From the NCBI GenBank assembly GCA_910577365.1, contig CAJTMU010000061.1, positions 1-13,169 of the forward strand: 13,169 nt of DNA, given 5' to 3'. Under the pieces are notes generated by a model. That model ran no database searches. It was not told the DNA's origin and saw only the letters and a list, made by a program, of their open reading frames with translations. Position numbers and translations under genes: made by a program. Shown one piece after another: positions 6,861-13,169 of this stretch; position 1 is the stretch's first letter; each line of letters opens with the position of its first letter. Origin of the DNA: an uncultured Oscillospiraceae bacterium. GTDB taxonomy: Bacteria > Bacillota > Clostridia > Oscillospirales > Ruminococcaceae.

Positions 6861-8423
6861 TTATAATACTGTTTCTTCCTTTATTTCAGGCTTGACGGGT
6901 TCTTTAGCTATTTCAGAGTTAAGCCCCGTGCCAATTGCTTTTCCGGTGATAAAAGAATTTACCATGCTTCCCAGATCAATTCCAAGACCGTCCAGCAGTC
7001 CCGATGAGGCTTGCGTGGTCGCTTCGGTAATGTCTTTAACCAGCTTTGAAGTGTTGCCGTCGCCGTACATGGTTATCTTGTCGATGTTCTCCAGCGGCTT
7101 CGCAATGGCTTCTGCGATAGCGGGCATCTGCTCGAAATACATCTGAAGCACTGCCGCTTCCTCCATCTTGCGCATTGCCTCCGCCTTTTTGTCAAGACCC
7201 TCCGCTTCGGCGAGAGCCTTTGCCCTTACTGCTTCGGCTTCCGCCAGACCTCTCGCGCGGATACCCTCCGCGTCCTGTTCTGCCGCAAATCTTGCCGCCT
7301 CTGCGCGCGCTTTTGCCGCCGCAGCCTCGTTTTCAGCGGTAACAAGGATAGCCTCAGCTTCGTTTTTCTTTATCTGAAGCTCAGCCTCGGAGTTCTGTAT
7401 ATCCTCATATTTTTTAGCCTCCGCGCTTCTTTGGGTGGAGTAAAGCTCCGCGTCCGCACGCTGTTGAGCCGCGTACTTTTCCGCTTCGGCAGTCTTTTTT
7501 ATCTCCGCCTCAAGGGCGCGCTCCTTGATTTCCGCTTCCTTCGCCTTTATCTCAACCTCTTTTTCCTGCTTCGCGAGATTTGCGTTTGCGGTGGTTATCT
7601 CAATGGTCTTGCGCTGCTCCTCCTGCTGAATGGTATAAGCCGCATCTGCCTCCGCCTGCTTGATATCAGCGGCGCGCTTAAGCTCTGCCTGTTTTATCGC
7701 AAGCTGATTCTGGCGTTCGGCGATGGCAGTCTCAGAATCCACCTTGGCGTCGTTTGCCTTGCGGTTTGCCTCCGCCTGAGCAATTTTGATGTCGCGCTCC
7801 GCTTCCGCCTTGGAGATAGCCGCTTTTTTCTTTATCTGCATGGTATTGTCGATACCCATGTCATTAATTATTCCGTTGTCATCCACAAAGTTCTGAACAT
7901 TGAACGAAACTATTTCCAGACCCATCGCTCGCAGGTCGGGGTCGGCGTTCTGCTTCACCTTATCCGCGAAAGCCTGTCGGTTTGAGACCATCTCTTCCAG
8001 TCTCATCTGACCTACTATCTCACGCATATTGCCCTCAAGTACCTCGCGCGCTACCTTGGTTATGTACTCCACGCTCTTGTTCAGAAAGTTCTGTTGTGCA
8101 CGGGCTATCGTTTCCATATCGGGTGAAATTTTAACGTTTACCACCGCGTCCACGGAAATATTGATATAGTCCGCTGTGGGTACAGCTTGGGCGGTCTTTA
8201 CATCGACAGACATCAGCGCCAGCTCCAGCACGTCGCAGCGCTCGAAGAACGGCAGCTTTACGCTTGCTTTTCCTATCACAACCTTGGCTTTGCGGCGGAG
8301 ACCGCTTATTATAAACGCCTTATCGGGCGGCGCTTTGCGGTATCCAGCCGCAAACATAAAAATAATTACCGCAAGAATAAGTATAATGGGGATCAAAACT
8401 TGATTAGATATAAAATCGGGCAT
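6861..8423 (-). CDS. floT: Flotillin-family membrane scaffold protein
   Basis: A 520-residue SPFH/flotillin protein, expected to form oligomers at the inner face of the membrane and organise membrane microdomains. Seen: one hydrophobic segment at about residues 9-26; an SPFH domain to about residue 200 with FIISGLRRKAKVVIGKASVKLPFFERCDVLEL and NISVDAVVNVKI; a long Ala/Glu/Lys-rich heptad region (about 200-430) full of EAE and AEA repeats, which should be coiled coil; and a C-terminus with the flotillin-like KITMYGDGNTSKLVKDI. Length and order match FloT/YuaG of Bacillus (about 510 residues). No NfeD-type gene, a frequent flotillin neighbour, is beside it. AAGGA lies seven bases before the ATG. 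It follows the Hpt gene by 33 bases and is the last gene before a hairpin. The family call is firm; the symbol is by similarity only. Confidence 0.92.
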   Translation of the reverse strand: MPDFISNQVLIPIILILAVIIFMFAAGYRKAPPDKAFIISGLRRKAKVVIGKASVKLPFFERCDVLELALMSVDVKTAQAVPTADYINISVDAVVNVKISPDMETIARAQQNFLNKSVEYITKVAREVLEGNMREIVGQMRLEEMVSNRQAFADKVKQNADPDLRAMGLEIVSFNVQNFVDDNGIINDMGIDNTMQIKKKAAISKAEAERDIKIAQAEANRKANDAKVDSETAIAERQNQLAIKQAELKRAADIKQAEADAAYTIQQEEQRKTIEITTANANLAKQEKEVEIKAKEAEIKERALEAEIKKTAEAEKYAAQQRADAELYSTQRSAEAKKYEDIQNSEAELQIKKNEAEAILVTAENEAAAAKARAEAARFAAEQDAEGIRARGLAEAEAVRAKALAEAEGLDKKAEAMRKMEEAAVLQMYFEQMPAIAEAIAKPLENIDKITMYGDGNTSKLVKDITEATTQASSGLLDGLGIDLGSMVNSFITGKAIGTGLNSEIAKEPVKPEIKEETVL

Positions 8424-8456
8424 GATACATTCCTTTCCGCAGCAGATATGCCGTCG

Positions 8457-8819
8457 TTAAATTCGCTCCGATATCTCTCTTGCCGTTTCGTAGGCTTTCC
8501 GGCAGGATTCAAAGTCATGGCGGTATTCTTCAGTATTTCCCGCTCTCAGATCGTCCACGATCTTTTTGGCAGGGTCATAAACGCCGTTAAGTCCTATATT
8601 GCCCGCAAGCCCTTTAAGAGCATGGGCGCTGCGCTCGGTTTGAGTGAGATCGCCCTCGGAAACCGACCTGGCAAGCTGTTCGACAACCCCATCGGCAGCC
8701 GTAAAAAATTTTCCGTAGTATTTTCTGAACATATTCTCACTGTCCATAAACTTCTCTATCATAGCGTCGGTATCCAGTCCGACGGCAAGAAGTTCGCCGC
8801 GTATTTCCTCACTTATCAC
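8457..8819 (-). CDS. Stand-alone Hpt (histidine phosphotransfer) protein
   Basis: A small, all-helical cytoplasmic protein of 120 residues that would carry a phosphoryl group between response-regulator receiver domains in a phosphorelay. The hallmark is SAHALKGLAGNIG, in the HxLKGxxxxxG pattern, with phospho-His 66; the helical periods before and after it fit the four-helix bundle. I prefer the GTG start at 8819: AAGGTGG at 8835-8829 lies nine bases upstream of it. The ATG at 8840 would give seven extra residues, including WCC, and has no ribosome site. No hybrid kinase or receiver protein is encoded nearby, so partners are elsewhere. It lies 33 bases before flotillin and 110 bases after the serine hydrolase, all in one direction. 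Confidence 0.85.
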   Translation of the reverse strand: MISEEIRGELLAVGLDTDAMIEKFMDSENMFRKYYGKFFTAADGVVEQLARSVSEGDLTQTERSAHALKGLAGNIGLNGVYDPAKKIVDDLRAGNTEEYRHDFESCRKAYETAREISERI

Positions 8820-8828
8820 TAAACAACA

Positions 8829-8835
8829 CCACCTT
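8829..8835 (-). promoter_or_regulatory. Ribosome binding site that decides the Hpt start
   Basis: AAGGTGG on the minus strand, nine bases before GTG 8819. It lies inside the reading frame that would follow the upstream ATG at 8840, and so supports the shorter protein. Confidence 0.65.
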
Positions 8836-8855
8836 TTCATAAATAAGTTTTATAG

Positions 8856-8911
8856 AAACAAGAAATAATGAACCTTTCAATATGCAAAATCTATCTTCTG
8901 ACTTCTTGTTT
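8856..8911. repeat. Nine-base inverted repeat in the gap before Hpt
   Basis: AAACAAGAA (8856-8864) and TTCTTGTTT (8903-8911), perfectly complementary, separated by 38 bases. It lies in the 110-base gap between serine hydrolase and Hpt. It could be a transcript stem, paired regulator sites or chance; the stem is A-T rich and is not a standard terminator. Confidence 0.3.
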
Positions 8912-8929
8912 TAAATATTCTGTTCAGGA

Positions 8930-10102
8930 TTAGTCCTCCGCTCCATATACTATCTGCTTGATAATGCGTATCGGACGCGCTCCGAGACCTCCGCAGCGCT
9001 GGATAAAATAAAGGAAAGTATATCCTCCCTCAGGGTCATTGATAAATTGACAGCCAAGCCAGCCGTCCCAGCCGTACTCTCCCAGATGTACCGACGGTCC
9101 CGTCCGCGACAGATCGGTCGCAATACCCATAAGGTTTCCGTAGTTATATCCCCGCTTGTCTTCCCAGTCAAAGGAAGAAAGCTGATTTTCGTTCAACTGC
9201 GGCGAGGGCATATAGCGCACCGCGTTTTCCGAAAGTATTCTTCGTCCGTTGTAGACGCCCTTGTTTAGCAGCATCGAGCCAAAAGCAGCCATATCGTCCA
9301 TTGTGGAAAGCAGACCTGCTCCGCCGCTTTCAAATTCAGGCTTTTTGCGGCACATATATGTAAGTCCGAGGTGCTGCCAGCAGCAAGGAACAAGCTCTCC
9401 ATCTTTAAATTCGTAATTCTCCGACAGCCTGTTCAGCTTTTCGGGTGGACACCAGAAATCCGTGTCCTTCATGCCAAGCGGTTCAAACAACTCCATATGC
9501 AGGAAATCACTGAATTTTTTGCCTGAAATCACTTCCACTATGGCTCCAAGAATGTCCGCACTTGTGCCATACATCCACTTTTCACCCGGCTGAAAGGCGA
9601 GCGGCTGTTTTCCTATTTCATTGGCGATGGTGATTGTATCCCACGGCTTTCCTTCCTCAACATCTTTTGCCATTCTGTCGAACAGCTTCTGCATCTCCGC
9701 GCCCGCTGCGAAGCCTGTGTCGGGGTAGCAGCAGCCTGAAGTCATATCCAGAAGATTCTTTATTGTAACCTCGTTTTTGAGCGGCTCACTGCCGTTTTCT
9801 GTCAGCACACTCTGATTTTTAAAACCCTCCAGATACCAACATACTCTGTCGTTGATATCCAGCATACCTCTGTCCAAAAGTATCATTACCGCTGCGGCGG
9901 TAATATTTTTTGTGACGGAATAAAGTCTTACTATCGTGTCATTCTCCCATTTTATTCCACGCGCCTCATCCGCCATACCAACGTTTGCGCGGTATATTGG
10001 GTGGCCGCCGCGCAGAACATATGCGGATGCGCCCTTGACCTCTCCGTTAGCTACCTGGCTTTTCAGTATTTTTGTGATATTTTCCAGCTTTACAAGATTC
10101 AT
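8930..10102 (-). CDS. Serine hydrolase of the beta-lactamase / penicillin-binding-protein fold (PF00144 type)
   Basis: A 390-residue class-C-like serine hydrolase. The active-site motif SVTK (Ser62, Lys65) sits in RLYSVTKNITAAAVMILLDRG. The second motif is YGT (Tyr178) in KWMYGTSADILGAIVE, and the third-motif region reads HLGEYGWDGWLG (His339). The flanking LLDMTSGC and FEPLGMKDT are typical of the family. There is no signal peptide or membrane segment, so it is probably cytosolic, which argues against a classical secreted beta-lactamase and for an esterase or peptidase-type activity. An excellent ribosome site, AGGAGGT, precedes the ATG. It starts 62 bases after the DUF1015 gene. Substrate cannot be deduced: members include esterases, D-aminopeptidases and lactamases. 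Confidence 0.9.
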   Translation of the reverse strand: MNLVKLENITKILKSQVANGEVKGASAYVLRGGHPIYRANVGMADEARGIKWENDTIVRLYSVTKNITAAAVMILLDRGMLDINDRVCWYLEGFKNQSVLTENGSEPLKNEVTIKNLLDMTSGCCYPDTGFAAGAEMQKLFDRMAKDVEEGKPWDTITIANEIGKQPLAFQPGEKWMYGTSADILGAIVEVISGKKFSDFLHMELFEPLGMKDTDFWCPPEKLNRLSENYEFKDGELVPCCWQHLGLTYMCRKKPEFESGGAGLLSTMDDMAAFGSMLLNKGVYNGRRILSENAVRYMPSPQLNENQLSSFDWEDKRGYNYGNLMGIATDLSRTGPSVHLGEYGWDGWLGCQFINDPEGGYTFLYFIQRCGGLGARPIRIIKQIVYGAED

Positions 10103-10164
10103 AATTACCTCCTGATTTGAAAATTTACTGTTTCAAAAAACGCAAGTCATGTGCGCTCTCACAT

Positions 10165-11421
10165 TTAATTCCTGATTTTCCTCGCCTCGCAATAAAAACG
10201 CTTATCATTGGCGTGACCCATCGAAAATGTTTTTCGCGGCAGCGCTCCGTCTTTTATAACCGTCGGGAAAAGTTCCGATTTCTCCATTGACGGGAGCAGA
10301 AAGCCTATGCTTCCACGTTTGCAGCACAACTCCCTGACAACGTTTTCGCCGTGTATATAATCAATTTTTCCCGCGTTCTCCGCGAGATACCTGTCCAGAA
10401 AGACCTGCAATGAGCCTACCGTAAGATTTGAGGATGGCTTTGTAACGGCAAAGCTTTCCTCTCTGCCATCAAGAATAATTGTGAACCGCTGACCTTCGCC
10501 GTCTTTTTTCAGACCGAGTGCTTCCGTAAGCTCCGACATCAGCTTGCCTGTATCCGTTTCGGTTATAACGCGGTGGATAGCCTCAAATTCCAGCGCTGGG
10601 CTGTGCAGGTTTACCAGCTCAACCAACGCGAAGCGGGCAAGGTCGGCGTCAGGATTTCCTTCACGCTTTTTCATTTCGTAGCATTCCTTGGCTGTGGCGA
10701 GCGAATGATTTCCGTCGCCCATAGCATAAAGCAGCACATCTTCGTTATCCAGTCCGTATCTTGCGTTGAATTCTGACCTGTCAGCAAGCCTTTCAAGTGC
10801 CGCCAGCACATCTGCCGCAGCTTCGCCGCGGATTGCAAAACCCTCAAGTCGACCGCCGTTCTGCATCAGTTCGAAATCATATGCCTTTTCAAAGCTGTCT
10901 GCTCTTGCCTCAAGCGGCTCTATGACCGTTTTTGCTGGATCGTCGATAAGTATCATGATATGGGGCAGCTCAAGCGCGGCGTCCCTGCGTATTTTAACCC
11001 GCGGAGGTATCCTCTCGGCAACGGTGGCTTCGGTGGCACGAACCTGAGAGCTGCTGCCCTTGTTGTAGTCGTACATTTCAAGGTCAATGGCTCCCACAAT
11101 GCCTGTGCGCACCTTGCCGTCCGCCTGTGTGCGTCGGGTAAGGATAAGGCTGTCAGGAAATTCCTTAAAAAGACCCTGCGCCAGATATTTCTCCATTTCC
11201 GCGTTTATGGCGGATATTCTTTCTTCCGTATCGGGCTGTTCAAGCCAGACCTCTGGAAGAATAAGTTTTAGCGCTGAGGGTGCGCCCCCGACTATCTCAG
11301 CCGTTTTTTGCCAGTACTGCGGTTCTCCGGTATACTGATCACAAGCGACTACACTCCACTTTGACATACCCGCCTGATCCAGCTTGGGAAGAAGTATATT
11401 TGCGGTAGAAAAAGCACTCAT
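10165..11421 (-). CDS. DUF1015 family protein
   Basis: A soluble 418-residue protein of the conserved DUF1015 family (PF06245). Family blocks seen: KWSVVACDQYTGEPQYW near the N-terminus; RATEATVAERIPPRVKIR at about 128-145; and MGDGNHSLATAKECYE at about 234-249, the counterpart of the DGHHR-type motif in other DUF1015 members. The DGxH motif recalls ParB/sulfiredoxin-type nucleotide-binding proteins, and from memory DUF1015 genes often lie near serine biosynthesis genes in Firmicutes; neither proves a role, and no serine gene is present here. GAAAGGAA lies upstream of the ATG. It is the first gene after the promoter at 11505-11533, with a leader of about 75 bases, and probably heads the transcript running to flotillin. 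Confidence 0.87.
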   Translation of the reverse strand: MSAFSTANILLPKLDQAGMSKWSVVACDQYTGEPQYWQKTAEIVGGAPSALKLILPEVWLEQPDTEERISAINAEMEKYLAQGLFKEFPDSLILTRRTQADGKVRTGIVGAIDLEMYDYNKGSSSQVRATEATVAERIPPRVKIRRDAALELPHIMILIDDPAKTVIEPLEARADSFEKAYDFELMQNGGRLEGFAIRGEAAADVLAALERLADRSEFNARYGLDNEDVLLYAMGDGNHSLATAKECYEMKKREGNPDADLARFALVELVNLHSPALEFEAIHRVITETDTGKLMSELTEALGLKKDGEGQRFTIILDGREESFAVTKPSSNLTVGSLQVFLDRYLAENAGKIDYIHGENVVRELCCKRGSIGFLLPSMEKSELFPTVIKDGALPRKTFSMGHANDKRFYCEARKIRN

Positions 11422-11504
11422 AAAAATGTTTTCCTTTCGTTTTAAGGTGAACGATACAGCGGAAAGGCAATCAGATATTTCTGCCGCCTTATCAACCTAT
11501 CTTT

Positions 11505-11533
11505 ATTTTACCATATTCTAATTTTTTTCGCAA
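11505..11533 (-). promoter_or_regulatory. Promoter for DUF1015 and probably the downstream genes
   Basis: Minus-strand -35 TTGCGA (11533-11528), 17-base spacer and -10 TAAAAT (11510-11505), preceded by TGG, an extended -10. Expected start is near 11498. It lies between the terminator at 11654-11687 and the gene. Apart from it I see nothing else in 11422-11653, which is AT-rich. Confidence 0.72.
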
Positions 11534-11653
11534 TATGTTTTTGAATTTTGGCGATTTTTTTAGGGTATTTTATAATGGTAGTTAAGGATTATGTAAGCAT
11601 GGCAGCGTTTTGCGTCAGGAAAACTTTATGTGCTATTTTTTACCCGAAATTCA

Positions 11654-11687
11654 AGCCCCCTATCGTTTCATTATCCGATAGGGGGCT
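11654..11687 (-). terminator. Strong rho-independent terminator
   Basis: Perfect 12-bp inverted repeat: AGCCCCCTATCG (11654-11665) and CGATAGGGGGCT (11676-11687) around a 10-base loop. It is G-C rich at its base and followed on the minus strand by TGAATTTC. It directly follows the closing stem of the candidate RNA at 11688-11864, and would end that RNA and any transcript from the amidase gene. Confidence 0.8.
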
Positions 11688-11864
11688 GACATTTATTATC
11701 TCCTATGAGTTTTTCTCTGTGTTTTAACCCGCACATATTCTCGTCCGCCGGATTTTCAACAAGCTTCCGTGATTTATCGAGCTGCCTTGCGGGATAAAAC
11801 CCGCTGCTGAAGCCAATCCTGTATGGGGCTTCCTCAGTACGTTTATATTCCTCCAATCAATGTC
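11654..11864 (-). ncRNA. Candidate structured small RNA (about 177 nt body plus terminator)
   Basis: This segment downstream of the amidase stop has no credible gene but much ordered pairing. On the minus strand, GACATT (11864-11859) can pair with AATGTC (11693-11688), closing the whole body just before the terminator. Inside are GAAGCC/GGCTTC (11832-11827 with 11814-11809), a perfect GCGGG hairpin (11804-11789), a UCC-GGC-GGA hairpin, TGTG/CACA (11735-11718) and GAG-AAAAA-CTC (11717-11707). Multiple small stems between a closing helix and a terminator suggest a compact trans-acting RNA rather than a UTR. Size and host would suit conserved Firmicute RNAs such as raiA, but I cannot assign a family from sequence memory. 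A promoter is not clear; TTGAGT at the amidase stop codon is a weak -35 candidate, so processing from the amidase transcript is also possible. Confidence 0.5.
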
Positions 11865-11894
11865 GGGGGAGCATTCTTTCAGGCTGCTTTTTCA

Positions 11895-13169
11895 TCACTC
11901 AACTTTTATTCCGCCGCTGATATCAGGGTTGTTGAGAAGATCATCCAATTCGGGTATCCCCGTATATATATCCGATGTTTCTCCGCTCTCGGGTTCTTTT
12001 GTTCCTGTTATATCTGTCGTTTCCTGTGTTTCGCTCTCCCGCGTTTCCTCGGAGCTGCCGCTCTCATTAGATTCATCCGTTTCGTTAGTCTCAAAGGTTT
12101 CCGAGGTCACGGGAACGTCGGGCATATCCGGATTGTTCGGATCGCTCGGATCAACGGGTATAACCGGTATGCCGGGGTTCTCCGGCAGAGTGACCGCATC
12201 GCTTCCGCTGCCGCTGTAAGTCAGCCTGCTGCGGGCAAAATAGGCGTAAACCCCATTGGCGATAGCATCAGCTATTTTTGACTGGTTTTCAGCGTTCGCC
12301 ATTACCATGCACTCACGTTCGTTGGAAATAAAGCCCATTTCCACCAGCACGGACGGAAAATCCTGCTGAAGCGTTACCCAGTAGTAGCTGTATTTCGCGC
12401 CGCGGTCGCTTTCCGTGCCATCGGCGTATACTCCGTCATAAAAGCTCACAAGTTCACTGTTTATGGCGCTTGCCAGCGGCTGCGAGAACGGCGTGAAGTA
12501 GTAAACCTCCACCCCGTGAGGTTCTCCGCTCTCAACGCTGTTGCAGTGCAGCGAAAGGTACATGTCTGCGTCATAGGAGCGCGCAACGATAGGACGTGTA
12601 TCAGTGAGAATATATTCGCTCTCGGTTTTCAGCCTTACCGCGGTCGCACCCATAGCCGTGAGCTTTTCCGTAAGCTGTTTTGCCACAGCGAGATTCACCG
12701 CCTGCTCGGTAACGTTTCCTACACCGCCAGGGTCAAGCTTGTCGGGCTTGCCCGCCATTCCGTATCCGTGTCCGGGGTCGATAACTATTATCTTACCCGC
12801 AAGCGAACCGGTTGGCACATTGAAGGTAAGCATAAGATCGCCGTTTTCGTCGTAATACGCGCCGCAGCCGCTGTAAATTCCCTCCTGACGAAGCGTAAGC
12901 GCCAGTCTGAATTTCGGTATGCCGTTTTCCTCTATCATTTCCCACTTTCCGCTGCTGAACATCGAGCAATAGTCAAAGCTCGGAAGTCCCGTAACGGAGG
13001 TTACGTTGTCAAATGTTATATATACTGTCGGAGCGTTGTAGTTACTCACGCCGTAAGGACCGTCAGGGTCGTTGAAAAAATCCACGGGGGCGGTCACGTT
13101 AAAGCTTGCCTTATAGTCCATATGCAGCTTTATAAAGCTCTTTCCGCCGCTGTTGCCTATCTCCTTTAC
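11895..13169 (-). CDS. N-acetylmuramoyl-L-alanine amidase (Amidase_3), 5' part beyond window edge
   Basis: Zinc amidase that cuts the bond between muramic acid and L-alanine in peptidoglycan, expected outside the membrane. The frame is open to base 13169 (first residues VKEIGNSGGKSF), so the true start and any signal peptide are not visible; the ATG at 13121 is internal or at best an alternative. Numbering visible residues from the edge, the first ~120 form a beta-rich AMIN-like domain. The catalytic domain then has IDPGHG (His134), NVTEQ (Glu155), LSLHCNS (His208) and VLVEMGFISN (catalytic Glu277), all expected zinc or catalytic residues. After about residue 316 comes a Pro-rich and then strongly acidic Ser/Thr/Glu tail of about 108 residues, ending IPELDDLLNNPDISGGIKVE. 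Such a tail may act as a wall-spanning spacer. Confidence 0.92.
   Translation of the reverse strand, partial: VKEIGNSGGKSFIKLHMDYKASFNVTAPVDFFNDPDGPYGVSNYNAPTVYITFDNVTSVTGLPSFDYCSMFSSGKWEMIEENGIPKFRLALTLRQEGIYSGCGAYYDENGDLMLTFNVPTGSLAGKIIVIDPGHGYGMAGKPDKLDPGGVGNVTEQAVNLAVAKQLTEKLTAMGATAVRLKTESEYILTDTRPIVARSYDADMYLSLHCNSVESGEPHGVEVYYFTPFSQPLASAINSELVSFYDGVYADGTESDRGAKYSYYWVTLQQDFPSVLVEMGFISNERECMVMANAENQSKIADAIANGVYAYFARSRLTYSGSGSDAVTLPENPGIPVIPVDPSDPNNPDMPDVPVTSETFETNETDESNESGSSEETRESETQETTDITGTKEPESGETSDIYTGIPELDDLLNNPDISGGIKVE

Noticed and set aside
7431..7985. 184-codon plus-strand ORF opposite flotillin
   Set aside because: It mirrors the Ala/Glu/Lys-rich coiled-coil codons of flotillin, giving a Leu/Phe-rich product with no domain. 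It is a shadow of the real gene.
8187..8822. 211-codon plus-strand ORF spanning the start of flotillin and all of Hpt
   Set aside because: It is antisense to two well-supported genes with clear motifs and ribosome sites, and shows no recognisable domain or conserved motif.
11671..11856. 61-codon minus-strand ORF behind the amidase, starting with TTG
   Set aside because: It has a TTG start with no ribosome site, it ends inside the terminator stem, and most of its bases are taken up by the RNA hairpins. A structured RNA explains the segment better.
1..13169. CRISPR arrays, tRNA or rRNA genes, transposases, attachment sites
   Set aside because: None seen: no regularly spaced repeats, cloverleaf segments or transposase motifs on either strand.

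Overview
The window looks like a chromosomal segment of a low-to-mid GC anaerobic Firmicute, most likely a Ruminococcus-like member of the Oscillospiraceae. The grounds are AGGAGG-type ribosome sites, extended -10 promoters, a lipoprotein mannanase (GH26), a cytosolic alpha-galactosidase (GH27) and a BcrA/lantibiotic-type ABC exporter. The taxonomic call is an inference from gene content and style; no marker gene is present.

Layout. (1) 1-2562, plus strand: the 3' part of an ABC exporter operon, with an ATPase cut by the window edge and two paralogous ABC-2 permeases, closed by a strong hairpin terminator. (2) 2600-2834: a short gene-poor spacer. (3) 2878-6628, minus strand: a galactomannan-degradation cluster, read GH27 alpha-galactosidase, a 67-residue zinc-ribbon protein, a GH26 beta-mannanase lipoprotein, then a one-TM sensor histidine kinase. 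The first pair overlaps as TAATG and the last pair as TGATG. A very good promoter with a dyad and 50-bp-spaced direct repeats lies before GH27. (4) 6861-11421, minus strand: a co-directional group of DUF1015 protein, beta-lactamase-fold serine hydrolase, stand-alone Hpt phosphotransfer protein and flotillin, from an extended -10 promoter at 11505-11533 to a hairpin at 6828-6857. (5) 11654-11864, minus strand: a gene-free segment with a closing stem, several small hairpins and a strong terminator, best read as a structured small RNA. (6) 11895 to the right edge, minus strand: the 3' part of a zinc N-acetylmuramoyl-L-alanine amidase with a long acidic Ser/Thr/Glu tail.

How the genes may work together. 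The surface-anchored mannanase would cut (galacto)mannan outside the cell and the GH27 enzyme would strip galactose from imported oligosaccharides. No sugar transporter or mannan phosphorylase is visible here, so that pathway is incomplete in the window. The histidine kinase has no response regulator beside it and is of a type usually found with BcrAB-like exporters, such as the one facing it across the terminators. Flotillin, Hpt, serine hydrolase and amidase all touch membrane or envelope biology, but a shared function is inference only.
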